From Pseudomonas sp. CHM02 (GTDB lineage Bacteria; Pseudomonadota; Gammaproteobacteria; Pseudomonadales; Pseudomonadaceae), in contig NZ_JFCA01000068.1 of assembly GCF_000612585.1 (NCBI RefSeq), positions 1 through 32,102 of the forward strand: a DNA stretch of 32,102 nucleotides, read 5' to 3'. A program made the position numbers and the translations under genes. The notes under the pieces are model-generated. The model did no database searches, was not told where the DNA came from, and saw only the letters and a program-made list of their open reading frames with translations. This document shows positions 17,242-25,988 of this stretch, in pieces; position 1 is the stretch's first letter, and each line of letters starts with the position of its first letter.

Positions 17242-18429
17242 TTAATCGCGCTCGGCGAGCACCATCAGGTTGCGCGGCGTCAATGCAGGTTCGCAGAAGC
17301 TGCCCACTTCGACCTTGTAGCCGTTTTCACCGAGAAACAATGCCCGATCCAGCACCAGCCATAGCTCCAGCGGGCGCCTAAACAGACCACGCAGCAATTC
17401 CAGGTTCCTGACCTCGGCCAAGCGGCGCCAGCCGTTTGCTTCCAGCGCAGCCCACTCCTGTTCACCTGTGGATAACCCTTTGAGACGTGCCAGCTCCCGG
17501 CAGTAGTCCGCAAAGGGTTTGTCCAGCCAACTGGCCGGCAGGGACGGCGTTGGCAAGTACTCGTCGAGACCGCGCAGTTCGCGTTGCAATTGATCGAAAC
17601 CCAGGCGCCGTGCCATGGACGTGTCCCGTTGCCAGCGCACGCGTTTGCCGGCGGTGACGGTTTCGCTCAGGGGCAGGCCGAGGTCATCGACCGACAGTTG
17701 CAGGTGAGATGCGCGGCCTGCGTGCGACAGCGGCTGGTAGGTGTCGGCGTGGATGCGGTTGTAACAGCAGGGCGCCAGCGCCAGTTGTTTGCAGCCGGCC
17801 GCGCTGGCCAGGCGCAGCAGGCGCACATGCAAGTCGCCACAGGCGTGCAGGGCGACGGGTGTGTGTTCGGGGTCAATTGCCACGTCGGCCATCACGTCTT
17901 GCAGGCGATGGGTGACCGGCAAGCCGTGATGGTCGCTCAAGGCTTGGCCTGCGGCGATCAGCGCCGGGTCGTATTCCAGGCAGGTCAGCGCTTGATCGGC
18001 GTGTAGCAGGCGCCGACCCAAGTGGCCTTTGCCCGCGCACCAGTCAAGCCAGTGTGTGGGTGTCTGTGCAAACTGCAGTGCCGCGCCGAAGGCTTCAATC
18101 TGTTCCCACTTGCGACCCGGAACATCGACATTCAGGCGATGGCGAGCGGCGTGCAGGGGTTGTGTCGGTAACTTATCCACAGCACTGAGCTGCCGGGCTT
18201 GCGCAGCAAGCTGTGGAAAAGGTGTCGGCGCGGCGAGGTCATGGGGATGGTTGTGACTGGCTTCGGCCTCGGCCAACGAGCGTTGGCGCAGCCACTGGGC
18301 GAGGTCGGGGTGGTCGGCTTCCCAGGGTAACTGGCGATGCGTAAAGGGCCGTGGTTTCCACAGCCCTTGGTGCTCGATCAGGAACGCATCCAGCGCCTGG
18401 AAACGAGCCTCAACGTCCTTGGCAGGCAT
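17242..18429 (-). CDS. class I SAM-dependent methyltransferase (Methyltransf_32-like)
   Basis: A 395-residue cytoplasmic protein. The central domain has a SAM-binding motif I DWCAGKGHLGRR (129-140), an acidic end of strand 2 (CLEYD, 150-154), then HACGDL (195-200) and LAPCCYN (218-224). This set is typical of the Methyltransf_32 family, which includes tRNA methyltransferase TRM13-like and METTL25-like proteins. RNA is the likely kind of substrate, but that is inference. The N-terminal 100 residues look like an accessory domain. Its start overlaps the end of hisM by 20 nt, so it may be translated from the transporter mRNA. Two DnaA boxes lie inside the gene (17467-17475 and 18173-18181). Confidence 0.75.
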   Translation of the reverse strand: MPAKDVEARFQALDAFLIEHQGLWKPRPFTHRQLPWEADHPDLAQWLRQRSLAEAEASHNHPHDLAAPTPFPQLAAQARQLSAVDKLPTQPLHAARHRLNVDVPGRKWEQIEAFGAALQFAQTPTHWLDWCAGKGHLGRRLLHADQALTCLEYDPALIAAGQALSDHHGLPVTHRLQDVMADVAIDPEHTPVALHACGDLHVRLLRLASAAGCKQLALAPCCYNRIHADTYQPLSHAGRASHLQLSVDDLGLPLSETVTAGKRVRWQRDTSMARRLGFDQLQRELRGLDEYLPTPSLPASWLDKPFADYCRELARLKGLSTGEQEWAALEANGWRRLAEVRNLELLRGLFRRPLELWLVLDRALFLGENGYKVEVGSFCEPALTPRNLMVLAERD

Positions 18430-19141
18430 CGACGCGCAGCCAGCGTTCCAGCAGTTTGAAGCCGCGTACCAGCACGTACGCCATCAACAGGTAGAACAGG
18501 CCGGCGGCAAAGAAGATCTCTACCGGCAAGTACGTACGGGCAATGATGGTCCGCGCCATGCCGGTCAATTCCAGCAGGGTCACGGTACTGGCCAGGGCGC
18601 TGGCCTTGAGCATCAGGATCACTTCGTTGCTGTACGCGGGCAGGCCGATGCGCGAGGCGCGCGGCAGGATGATGTAGAACAGTGTCTTCGGCTTGGACAT
18701 GCCCAGCGCACGCGCCGCCTCAATCTCGCCTGGCGGGATGGCCTGGATCGCGCCGCGCAGGATCTCGGCGATGTAGGCGGCGGTGTGCAGGGTCATGGTG
18801 GCGGTGGCGCACCAGAACGGATCGCGCAGGTAGGGCCACATGAAGCTCCCACGCACTGAGTCGAACTGCGCCAGTCCGTAGTAGACCAGGAACAACTGCA
18901 CCAGCAAGGGGGTGCCACGGAAGAAGAAAATGTAGGCATAGGGCAGGGCGCTGACATACCAGCGACGCGAGGAGCGTGCGATACCCAGCGGAATGGCCAG
19001 CAACAGGCCGGCGATTACCGCAATGGCCACCAGCTCCAGGGTCAGGATGGCGCCCTGGGCCAGTTTGGGCAGCCACTTGATGATCACGGCCCAGTTCAGG
19101 CCCAGGTCGAAATGCGCCAGCCAGCTGTAGTCGCCGCTCAT
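18410..19141 (-). CDS. hisM: amino-acid ABC transporter permease, HisM-type
   Basis: A 243-residue inner-membrane permease of the His/Glu/Gln/Arg family. The start MSGDYSW (19141) overlaps the hisQ stop by 4 nt; the longer upstream frame would run inside hisQ. The EAA loop (EAARALGMSKPKTLFYIILPRA) that docks on the ATPase is intact, as is FFFRGTPLLVQLFLVYYGL. It pairs with HisQ as a heterodimer. Substrate is probably a basic amino acid (histidine, lysine, arginine or ornithine) by similarity of the whole cassette. The symbol indicates family only. Confidence 0.85.
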   Translation of the reverse strand: MSGDYSWLAHFDLGLNWAVIIKWLPKLAQGAILTLELVAIAVIAGLLLAIPLGIARSSRRWYVSALPYAYIFFFRGTPLLVQLFLVYYGLAQFDSVRGSFMWPYLRDPFWCATATMTLHTAAYIAEILRGAIQAIPPGEIEAARALGMSKPKTLFYIILPRASRIGLPAYSNEVILMLKASALASTVTLLELTGMARTIIARTYLPVEIFFAAGLFYLLMAYVLVRGFKLLERWLRVDACQGR

Positions 19142-19833
19142 TGGGTGCTCCTTGCAAAGCCGCGGGCGGCGCGTTTTTCCAGGAAATGCATGCCGGTCAT
19201 GGCCAGGATGGTCAGGCCCAGGTACATGAAGGCGGCGACCATGAAGAAGGTGAATGGCTGCTTGGTGACGGTCACGCCGATCTGCGCATGGCGCATGATT
19301 TCTTCCAGGCCGATCACCGATACCAGCGCGGTGTCTTTCATCAGGATCATGAACAGGTTGCCAAGGCCCGGCAGGGCGATGCGCCACATCTGCGGCATGA
19401 TCAACCGGGTGAAGATCCGGAACTTCGACAGCCCCAAGGCTATGCCGGCTTCACGGTGGCCTTTGGGAATGGCGAGGATCGCGCCACGGAACACTTCCGT
19501 CGCGTAGGCGCCAAAGCACAGGCCCAGGGCGATCACCCCGGCGGCAAAGGCACTGAGGGAAAGGTCGGGGTTGCCAAAGAACTCCCCGAGGGCACGCATC
19601 AGGTTGACCGTGCCGAAGTAAATCAGCAGCACCCACAACAGCTCTGGAATACCGCGAACAATGGTCGAGTAAGCGCCGCCAAGCCATTGCAACGGCTTGT
19701 ACGGGGACGTCTTGGCCAAGGCACCGGCAAGGCCGAGCACCAGCCCCAGGCACAGGGCCGTGAGCGCCAGTTTGACGGTCATCAGCGCGCCAGCGGCAAG
19801 CGCCGGGCCGAATCCGTAGAGATCGAAATTCAT
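19138..19833 (-). CDS. hisQ: amino-acid ABC transporter permease, HisQ-type
   Basis: A 231-residue membrane protein starting MNFDLYGFGPALAAGALMTVKLAL (19833). It has the family pattern TIVRGIPELLWVLLIYFG and an EAA loop (REAGIALGLSKFRIFTRLIMP). It lies 74 nt after hisJ with a terminator-like hairpin between them and overlaps hisM by 4 nt, giving tight coupling of the two permeases. A frame extended ten residues upstream lacks support. Confidence 0.85.
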   Translation of the reverse strand: MNFDLYGFGPALAAGALMTVKLALTALCLGLVLGLAGALAKTSPYKPLQWLGGAYSTIVRGIPELLWVLLIYFGTVNLMRALGEFFGNPDLSLSAFAAGVIALGLCFGAYATEVFRGAILAIPKGHREAGIALGLSKFRIFTRLIMPQMWRIALPGLGNLFMILMKDTALVSVIGLEEIMRHAQIGVTVTKQPFTFFMVAAFMYLGLTILAMTGMHFLEKRAARGFARSTQ

Positions 19834-19861
19834 GGTGTTTTCATATCGCGGCAGGCATTGC

Positions 19862-19895
19862 AAAAAGCCGACGCGCTCAACTGAGCGCGCCGGGC
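19862..19895 (-). terminator. terminator-like hairpin between hisJ and hisQ
   Basis: On the minus strand a strong GC stem (CGCGCTCA/TGAGCGCG core, 19872-19889, extended by GCC/GGC with one bulge) is followed by TTTTT (19862-19866). It begins 13 nt after the hisJ stop. It probably ends part of the transcripts or protects the hisPJ mRNA, so the binding protein is made in excess over the permeases. Confidence 0.65.
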
Positions 19896-19907
19896 ATACC
19901 GTTCAGA

Positions 19908-20660
19908 TCATTCGATGCTGAAGGGGAAGTACTTGTCGTTGATCTTCTTGTAGGTGCCGTCTGCCTTGATCTCTGCCAGCGCTTTGTTAAGGCGCTCGCG
20001 CAACGGGTCGCCCTTGCGTACGGCGATACCGATCTTGTCGCTTTCTACAACCGGGTCGCCTTTGAATTCATAGGCGGAACCGTCTTTGCTCTTGAGCCAT
20101 TCGTACTGCACGTACTTGTCGGCCAGGATGCCGTCGAGGCGACCGGAGGTCAGGTCGAGGTAGGCGTTTTCCTGGGTGTCATAGAGCTTGGCTTCGGTAT
20201 CCGGCAGCTTGTCTTCCAGATAAGTACCGGCCAGGGTCGCGCGCTGTGCACCGATGACCTTGCCTTTGAGGTAAGCGGCGTCGGTCTTGAAGTCGGCGGT
20301 GGCTTTAGGCGCGATGAACTGCAGCTTGTTGGAGTAGTACGGGTCGGTGAAGTCGACGGCCTGCTTGCGCTCGTCGGTGATCGACAGCGAGGACACCAGG
20401 AAGTCGAACTTCTTGGCGTTCAGGGCCGGGATGATGCCGTCCCAGTCGGACACATACACTTCGCACTTCTCGACCTTCATCTTGGCGCACAGGGCGTCGC
20501 CGATGTCCTTGTCGAAGCCCACGACGTTGCCGCTGGCGTCTTTGTTGTTGAACGGCGGGTAGGCCGCTTCAATCCCCATTTTCAAGGTTTCTGCCATGGC
20601 CGTGGCGCTGAACGCCATCGAGACGGCTGCGGCCAGAAGGAATTTTTTATAGTTCTGCAT
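19908..20660 (-). CDS. hisJ: periplasmic amino-acid-binding protein, HisJ/ArgT-type
   Basis: A 250-residue solute-binding protein with signal peptide MQNYKKFLLAAAVSMAFSATAMA. The mature start ETLKMGIEAAYPPFNNKDASG, the motif GFDKDIGDALCAKM with paired cysteines (AKMKVEKCEVY), and SSLSITDERKQAVDFTDPYY are those of the lysine/arginine/ornithine and histidine-binding proteins. The start is ATG at 20660 behind GGAGC. It captures the substrate in the periplasm for HisQMP. It sits 13 nt after hisP. Confidence 0.9.
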   Translation of the reverse strand: MQNYKKFLLAAAVSMAFSATAMAETLKMGIEAAYPPFNNKDASGNVVGFDKDIGDALCAKMKVEKCEVYVSDWDGIIPALNAKKFDFLVSSLSITDERKQAVDFTDPYYSNKLQFIAPKATADFKTDAAYLKGKVIGAQRATLAGTYLEDKLPDTEAKLYDTQENAYLDLTSGRLDGILADKYVQYEWLKSKDGSAYEFKGDPVVESDKIGIAVRKGDPLRERLNKALAEIKADGTYKKINDKYFPFSIE

Positions 20661-20673
20661 GCATGTTGCTCCG

Positions 20674-21447
20674 TTAGCGGTTGCTGGACATGAATTGTTT
20701 GCAGCGCGCCGAAAGCGGGTTTTCAAACACCTGCTGTGGCGATCCTTGCTCTTCGACCAGGCCCTGGTGCAGGAACACCACTTCACTGGACACCTGGCGG
20801 GCGAAGCCCATTTCATGGGTGACCAGCAGCATGGTGCGGCCTTCTTCGGCCAGCGCGCGGATCACATTAAGTACTTCCTGAACCATTTCCGGGTCAAGGG
20901 CCGACGTGGGCTCGTCGAACAGGATGACTTTAGGCTGCATCGCCAGGGTGCGCGCGATCGCCGCCCGTTGTTGCTGGCCGCCGGACAGTTGCGCGGGGTA
21001 GGCGTGGCGTTTGTCGCCGATGCCGACCTTGGCCAGCAGGGCTTCGGCGACTTCGATGGCTTCGGCCTTGCTCTGGCCGAGCACACGACGAGGGGCCTCG
21101 ATGATGTTGTCGAGGATGCTCATGTGCGGCCACAGGTTAAAGTTTTGAAACACAAAACCGATTTCGCTGCGCAGGCGGTTGATCTGCTTGCCGTCGGCGG
21201 CCATCAGCTCGCCGTTTTTCGCGGCTTTGAGCTTGAGTTCTTCGCCGGCCACCAGGATCTGGCCCTGGTGCGGGTTTTCCAGCAGGTTGATGCAGCGCAG
21301 GAAGGTGGACTTGCCGGAACCGGAGGAACCCAGGATCGAGATCACATCGCCGTCGCGAGCGGTCAGCGAGATACCCTTGAGTACCTCCAGCTCACCATAG
21401 CGTTTATGCAAGTTGCGGATTTCAAGCGCGGGCGTGGCCTCGGCCAT
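20674..21447 (-). CDS. hisP: amino-acid ABC transporter ATP-binding protein, HisP-type
   Basis: A 257-residue ABC ATPase. Walker A GSSGSGKST (40-48), Q-loop (FVFQNFNLWPHM), signature LSGGQQQR, Walker B VILFDEPTSALDP and H-loop LVTHEMGF are all intact. It drives HisQM. It is the first gene of the leftward cassette hisP-hisJ-hisQ-hisM, with the methyltransferase gene following. The 554-nt gap to the divergent gabP-like gene should carry its promoter, which I could not fix. Confidence 0.92.
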   Translation of the reverse strand: MAEATPALEIRNLHKRYGELEVLKGISLTARDGDVISILGSSGSGKSTFLRCINLLENPHQGQILVAGEELKLKAAKNGELMAADGKQINRLRSEIGFVFQNFNLWPHMSILDNIIEAPRRVLGQSKAEAIEVAEALLAKVGIGDKRHAYPAQLSGGQQQRAAIARTLAMQPKVILFDEPTSALDPEMVQEVLNVIRALAEEGRTMLLVTHEMGFARQVSSEVVFLHQGLVEEQGSPQQVFENPLSARCKQFMSSNR

Positions 21448-22001
21448 GTGGGGTCCTCATTGTGTTCGTTGCGATCCTGCTGTTGGGCCGCCTTCCTGGC
21501 GAGGCGCCAAGCTAGCATAGCGTCTTGATGGCAGCCAACAGCGCGGCCGAGGGTAAACAGGTGGTGTGTGGCAGGGTGTCGCATCGGCACAGCAGCGTGT
21601 CGCGCCATCAACAACCGAACAACCGTTTGAACCCGAAAAGCCACCGGTTTCGCGTAAAAAAGGGCGCGATGGTGCCAGCTTTGGCCGGGTGTTGGAAGGG
21701 TTAACCGGGTAAACGGTGCTTATCAGCCCTTTTATGGGGCGTCACGTACTTTTTGTGTGTGTTTATGGTGCGTTTATTCGTCTTGAATGTGGGTCGCACG
21801 GTAACGCTATAGCGGAATGCCATTGTTCTCAATGACTTGCGACGCTTGTTGAATTCTCCCGTAGCCCGCGTCAATAGCGGCTCTGTAACATTTTGGCGCA
21901 AATCTTGCGTAAAAAATAAAGAACGCCCTGTTGGTTTCTTTTCACGAGAAAGATCCCAGGCCGGGCGGACCGTTTTCGCAATTCCTCGTAAAGGTGTGTC
22001 A
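21448..22001. other. divergent intergenic region, hisP / gabP
   Basis: No credible gene is seen. The left half is GC-rich and featureless. The right half holds AT-rich sequence and the sigma-54-type promoter of the permease gene (21894-21908), with AAAGGTG as ribosome-binding site at about 21990. Confidence 0.5.
21894..21908 (+). promoter_or_regulatory. sigma-54 (RpoN) type promoter of gabP-like gene
   Basis: TGGCGCAAATCTTGC matches TGGCAC-N5-TTGC with one change. The GG (21895-21896) and GC (21907-21908) are exactly 10 nt apart. It lies about 94 nt before the start codon. RpoN control would suit a nitrogen-source permease. Confidence 0.65.
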
Positions 22002-23395
22002 ATGAGTAGTACGCAAAGCTCCAATGACCTCGAACAGGGGCTCAAACCGCGTCACGTCACCATGCTGTCGATTGCCGGTGTAATCGGCGCCGGTTTGTTT
22101 GTCGGCTCCGGCCACGCGATTGCTGCCGCCGGCCCGGCCGTACTGCTGGCCTATGCCGCGGCGGGTACGCTGGTGGTATTGGTGATGCGCATGCTCGCCG
22201 AAATGGCCGTGGCGTCACCGGACACCGGTTCGTTCTCGACTTACGCCGATCGCGCAATCGGTCACTGGGCCGGGTTTACCATCGGCTGGTTGTACTGGTG
22301 GTTCTGGGTGCTGGTGATTCCTTTGGAAGCCAACGCTGCCGCGACCATCCTGCACGCCTGGTTCCCGGATGTAGCCATCTGGGCCTTTACCCTCATCATC
22401 ACCTTGCTGCTGACGGCGACCAACCTGTTCAGCGTGAAGAACTACGGTGAATTCGAGTTCTGGTTTGCGTTGATCAAGGTCGTGGCGATCGTGGGCTTTG
22501 TGATCCTTGGCCTGGCCGCGATTTTCGGTTTCCTGCCGACCAGCCAGGTCAGCGGTGTTTCCCATCTGTTCGACACCCAGGGCTTTATGCCAAACGGCAT
22601 GGGCGCAGTACTGGCCGCGATCCTGACCACCATGTTCTCGTTCATGGGCACCGAGATCGTCACCATCGCCGCCGCTGAATCGAAGAACCCAGGCCAGCAA
22701 ATCACCAAGGCCACCAACTCGGTGATCTGGCGGATTGGCTTGTTCTACCTGCTGTCGATCTTTATCGTCGTGTCCCCTGTGTGCCTTGGAACGATCCGAC
22801 CCTGGCGGCCGTAGGTTCCTACCAGACCGTGCTGGAACGCATGGGCATCCCGAATGCCAAGCTGATCGTCGACCTGGTGGTACTGGTTGCCGTGACCAGT
22901 TGCTTGAACTCGGCGCTGTATACCGCTTCGCGCATGCTGTTCTCCCTGGGCCGTCGCGGTGATGCACCGGCCGTGGCCAAGCGCACCAACAAGAGCGGCA
23001 CGCCTTATTGGGCGGTGTTGCTGTCCACCGGCGCTGCGTTCCTGGCGGTATTCGCCAACTACGTGGCGCCTGCGGCGGTGTTCGAGTTCCTGCTGGCCAG
23101 TTCCGGCGCCATCGCGTTGCTGGTGTACCTGGTGATCGCGGTATCGCAACTGCGCATGCGCCAGAAGCGCACGGCGGCGGGCGAGAAGATTGTCTTCAAG
23201 ATGTGGTTGTTCCCAGGCCTGACCTACGCGGTGATGGTGTTCATCGTGGGTACGCTGACCATCATGCTGTTCCAGGAAGCGCACCGGGTCGAGATCATTG
23301 CGACCGGCGTGCTGAGCGTGCTGGTGGTGGCGGCGGGGCTGATCGTGGCGAGCCGCCGCAAGGCCCAGAGGGTAGGTGCTGCGGCACTTAACTAG
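22002..23395 (+). pseudogene. gabP: GABA-permease-like amino acid transporter, frame broken near 22772-22785
   Basis: The sequence encodes an APC-family permease close to GabP (4-aminobutyrate:H+ symporter). Part one (22002 to about 22775) starts MSSTQSSNDLEQGLKPRHVTMLS and gives IAGVIGAGLFVGSG and the first membrane helices up to FYLLSIFIVVS. Part two continues in another frame from VPWNDPTLAAVGSYQ to 23395 (TSCLNSALYTASRM, SSGAIALLVYLVIAVSQLRMR). Joined they give about 464 residues, the normal family size. The break lies in TGTCCCCTGTGTGCC (22771-22785), where the spacing does not fit any single frame. The rest is intact and under apparent selection, so this is either a recent frameshift or a sequencing error at the C/GT run. 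Frame one ends at 22814. Confidence 0.8.
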
Positions 23396-23410
23396 GCCGT
23401 ACCGATTACC

Positions 23411-23474
23411 GTAGGAGCTGGCTTGCCGGCGATGGGGCCCTTGAGGACGCCATCGCCGGCAAGCCGGCTCCTAC
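23411..23474. repeat. REP doublet (inverted pair, REPIN-like)
   Basis: Two 25-bp arms, 23411-23435 and 23450-23474, are inverted copies with one mismatch (GTAGGAGCTGGC versus GTAGGAGCCGGC) around a 14-nt loop. The GTAGGAGC...TTGCCGGCGATGG sequence is the typical Pseudomonas REP. It lies between the convergent permease and hypothetical genes and may also act as a terminator. Confidence 0.9.
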
Positions 23475-23478
23475 AGGT

Positions 23479-23886
23479 TCAAGGTTGTGACAATTCTTTT
23501 GAGGCCGCGACGTAATCCGCCTGGAACTGCGGCGACTCGATCCACGCCAGCGCGGCGGCTTCATCGTCGGTGTCCGTGGCCCACTGCCGATACTCGATCA
23601 GTGCCGCGAGAATGAAGTCGGTGGCTTCCTCTTCACCTTCCTGCTCCAGCACCAGGGCCAGCAACGGATGGGCCAGGAATGCAGCGCAGAGTGCCTGCTG
23701 GCTGGTCTCGCCAGCGGCGCGCATCTCGACGAACAGCTCGGTCAAATCCACTGACTCAAGGTCAATGCGACTGTCATCGCCGGCAAACGCATCCGGCTTG
23801 GTCGCGACGGCGCGTTGGGTACGGTTTTGCTTGGCCTTGGCCTTTGCCCGGTGGGCGCGTTTTTGCTGCTTGTTCGGCGAGGCCAT
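23479..23886 (-). CDS. small hypothetical protein with basic N terminus
   Basis: A 135-residue protein I do not recognise as a named family. The first 30 residues are very basic (MASPNKQQKRAHRAKAKAKQ), followed by an acidic helical region (DLESVDLTELFVEMRAAGE...) and a C-terminal part rich in Ala, Glu and Trp (EYRQWATDTDDEAAALAWI). No signal peptide or membrane segment. The basic tail suggests nucleic acid or ribosome contact, which is a guess. It starts 4 nt downstream of the hydrolase stop on the same strand, so the two are probably co-transcribed. Confidence 0.65.
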   Translation of the reverse strand: MASPNKQQKRAHRAKAKAKQNRTQRAVATKPDAFAGDDSRIDLESVDLTELFVEMRAAGETSQQALCAAFLAHPLLALVLEQEGEEEATDFILAALIEYRQWATDTDDEAAALAWIESPQFQADYVAASKELSQP

Positions 23887-23890
23887 GGGC

Positions 23891-24838
23891 TCAACGTCCT
23901 AAGGATCTGGGTGGGGTATTGAAGCGCAGGTTGGGGGAAATCCCAAGTGTATCCGCAGTTGATTGGTCGTTTTGAAGCCACGCCAATGCAATCGGCCACA
24001 GCCGGTCCTGATACTCGCTGCGAAAAAATGCGAAATGTCCGACTTCCTTTTCGCCTATGTCTTCAGGCGCGATGCGCAGATGAGTGCACTCACTGCTGTC
24101 GAAGTAACCCAATAGCCGTTCGATGGCAGCTACCGTCCCGAACGGATCATCAGTGATGCTGATGGCCAGTATCTGTGCCTTCACGCGGCTGAATGGCAGT
24201 TCGCCCAAGTCGCGCCCACTGGGACGCGTCTCATACCTGGGCGTCGGCGTGCTCCAGTCCCGCACCACACCCGCGGGCGTGTCTTCCAGCCAGCCCAGGC
24301 GCTTGCCGGGGAAGTGCCCGCACAGTGCCGTCACCAGCGGCATCACCACATGCCACTTGGCGAACATCCGCCAGCGCACGCTCGCCGCGTAATCGCGCCA
24401 GTACGCAAACTGCGCGCCCACTGTCACCATCCGCCGGATCACCGCCCCCGACGCCCCGAGCCCGGCCGCGCAGCCACCGAAACTGTGGCCGACGACATCA
24501 ATCGGCTGCCCTGGAAACTCCCGCTGTGCTCGCTGCAACATCGCCTCGAAATCCAGTACGCCCCAATCCGACCACGAGGCTTTGAAGCCGCGCAACGAGC
24601 CATTGCGGGATTCGCCGATGCCACGGTAGTCGTAGGTGATGACATCGAAGCCGTTGGCGAACAGGTAATCGGCGAAGCGGGAGTAGTGGCGGCAGCGCAC
24701 GGAGGTGGCGGCGTTGATGATGACGACCGGGCGTTCAAGGTCGGTGCGCGGGTGGCGCCAGGTGAAGCCGCCCAGGACGTAGCCGTCGGCGGCCGGCTCG
24801 TGGAAAGCTTCCAGGGTGGGGCGGGTTGGAAGGTTCAT
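23891..24838 (-). CDS. alpha/beta hydrolase
   Basis: A 315-residue cytoplasmic hydrolase. It has the nucleophile elbow GHSFGG (S119), an oxyanion-side NAATSVRCRHYSRFADYL, YDYRGIGES (69-77) typical of the fold, an acid near DDPFG (D230/D231) and the catalytic His in VGHFAFF (H268). Substrate unknown; close relatives are usually annotated only as hydrolase or esterase. The chosen ATG (24838) has AAGGA 12 nt upstream; an upstream ATG at 24874 would add 12 residues and cannot be excluded. Confidence 0.8.
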   Translation of the reverse strand: MNLPTRPTLEAFHEPAADGYVLGGFTWRHPRTDLERPVVIINAATSVRCRHYSRFADYLFANGFDVITYDYRGIGESRNGSLRGFKASWSDWGVLDFEAMLQRAQREFPGQPIDVVGHSFGGCAAGLGASGAVIRRMVTVGAQFAYWRDYAASVRWRMFAKWHVVMPLVTALCGHFPGKRLGWLEDTPAGVVRDWSTPTPRYETRPSGRDLGELPFSRVKAQILAISITDDPFGTVAAIERLLGYFDSSECTHLRIAPEDIGEKEVGHFAFFRSEYQDRLWPIALAWLQNDQSTADTLGISPNLRFNTPPRSLGR

Positions 24839-25011
24839 AGGGCTACTGGGTCCTTGCGCCTCAGGTGAGGGCATGCAGGCCCACGCGCTTTTTATAAGAC
24901 GTCGAACTTAACAAATTTCGCGCATCGTGATCGCGCAGATTGTCAGGGTGCTCGACCTTGCCACCCTGGATGCTTAGGCTGTCGACCTGATGATCCATCT
25001 GAGCCAGCCTT

Positions 25012-25977
25012 ATGACTCGCGACGCCCTCGAACACAACCAGATCCCGGTCTATTTCGCCGCCGTTCTGCTGGCCGCTGTCTTTGGCCTGCTCGCGCCCTC
25101 TCTGGCCCACGGTCTCAGCGCACTGGTCACGCCCGCTATCGCGGTGTTGATGTACGCGATGTTCCTGCAGATCCCCTTCCTGGACCTGCGCCAAGGCTGG
25201 GGCAACAGGCGCTTCCTGTCGGCATTGCTACTGGCCAATTTCATCCTCGTTCCCCTGCTGGTGTGGGCATTGACCCAAAGCCTGGTGGGACGCCCGGCGT
25301 TGTGGGTGGGGGCGTTGCTGGTGTTGCTGACGCCGTGTATCGACTACGTGGTGGTGTTCACCCACATCGGCAAGGGCGATTCGCGGTTGATGCTCGCGGC
25401 TACGCCAGTGCTGCTGTTGCTGCAGTTGGCGCTGTTGCCGATCTATCTGAGTCTGATGCTCGGTGCGCAATCCGAGGGGGTGGTCGAGGCGCGGCCGTTT
25501 ATCGAGGCGTTCCTCTTGTTGATCGTGGTGCCGGTGATTCTGGCGGTGCTCACGACTTCGCTGGCGCGGCGGTCATCGATTGTCAGTGCCTGGAACAGCG
25601 CCTGGGCATGGCTGCCGGTACCGGCGATGGCGCTGGTGTTGTTTGTAGTGATCGGCTCGCAGATCACGTCGGTGGTCCGGGATATGAACCTGCTGCTGCC
25701 GGTGGTCCCGGTGTATGTCGGCTTCCTCTTGCTGGCGCCGCTGATGGGGGCGCTGGCGTCGCGGCTGTTTGCGCTGCCTGCGGTAACGGCACGGGCAGTG
25801 ACGTTCAGTGCGTCGACGCGCAACTCGCTGGTGGTGCTGCCCTTGGCGCTGGCCCTGCCCGAGGACGTACGTGGCTTGGCCGCGACGGCAGTGATCCTGC
25901 AAACCCTGGTCGAGCTCGTTGGCGAGTTGATCTACGTCCGGTTGATCCCGAAGTGGGTGTGGCCCGCAGGTCGGTAA
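25012..25977 (+). CDS. BASS/ACR3-type membrane transporter (arsenic-resistance or bile-acid symporter family)
   Basis: A 321-residue protein with about ten hydrophobic helices. TPAIAVLMYAMFLQIPF and TPCIDYVVVFTHIGKGD, with a conserved Cys in helix four, and the C-terminal FSASTRNSLVVLPLALALP are characteristic of the ACR3 / SBF-like superfamily. Some members export arsenite, others import organic anions with Na+. No ars regulators or reductase are nearby, so the arsenite role is unsure. It diverges from the hydrolase, with about 170 nt between the starts. Confidence 0.75.
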   Translation: MTRDALEHNQIPVYFAAVLLAAVFGLLAPSLAHGLSALVTPAIAVLMYAMFLQIPFLDLRQGWGNRRFLSALLLANFILVPLLVWALTQSLVGRPALWVGALLVLLTPCIDYVVVFTHIGKGDSRLMLAATPVLLLLQLALLPIYLSLMLGAQSEGVVEARPFIEAFLLLIVVPVILAVLTTSLARRSSIVSAWNSAWAWLPVPAMALVLFVVIGSQITSVVRDMNLLLPVVPVYVGFLLLAPLMGALASRLFALPAVTARAVTFSASTRNSLVVLPLALALPEDVRGLAATAVILQTLVELVGELIYVRLIPKWVWPAGR

Positions 25978-25988
25978 AAGCGGCAATG

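Noticed and set aside
17208..18181. Chromosomal replication origin
   Set aside because: DnaA boxes occur, but there is no AT-rich unwinding region, and dnaA, dnaN, rpmH or gidA are not nearby; two boxes lie inside a gene.
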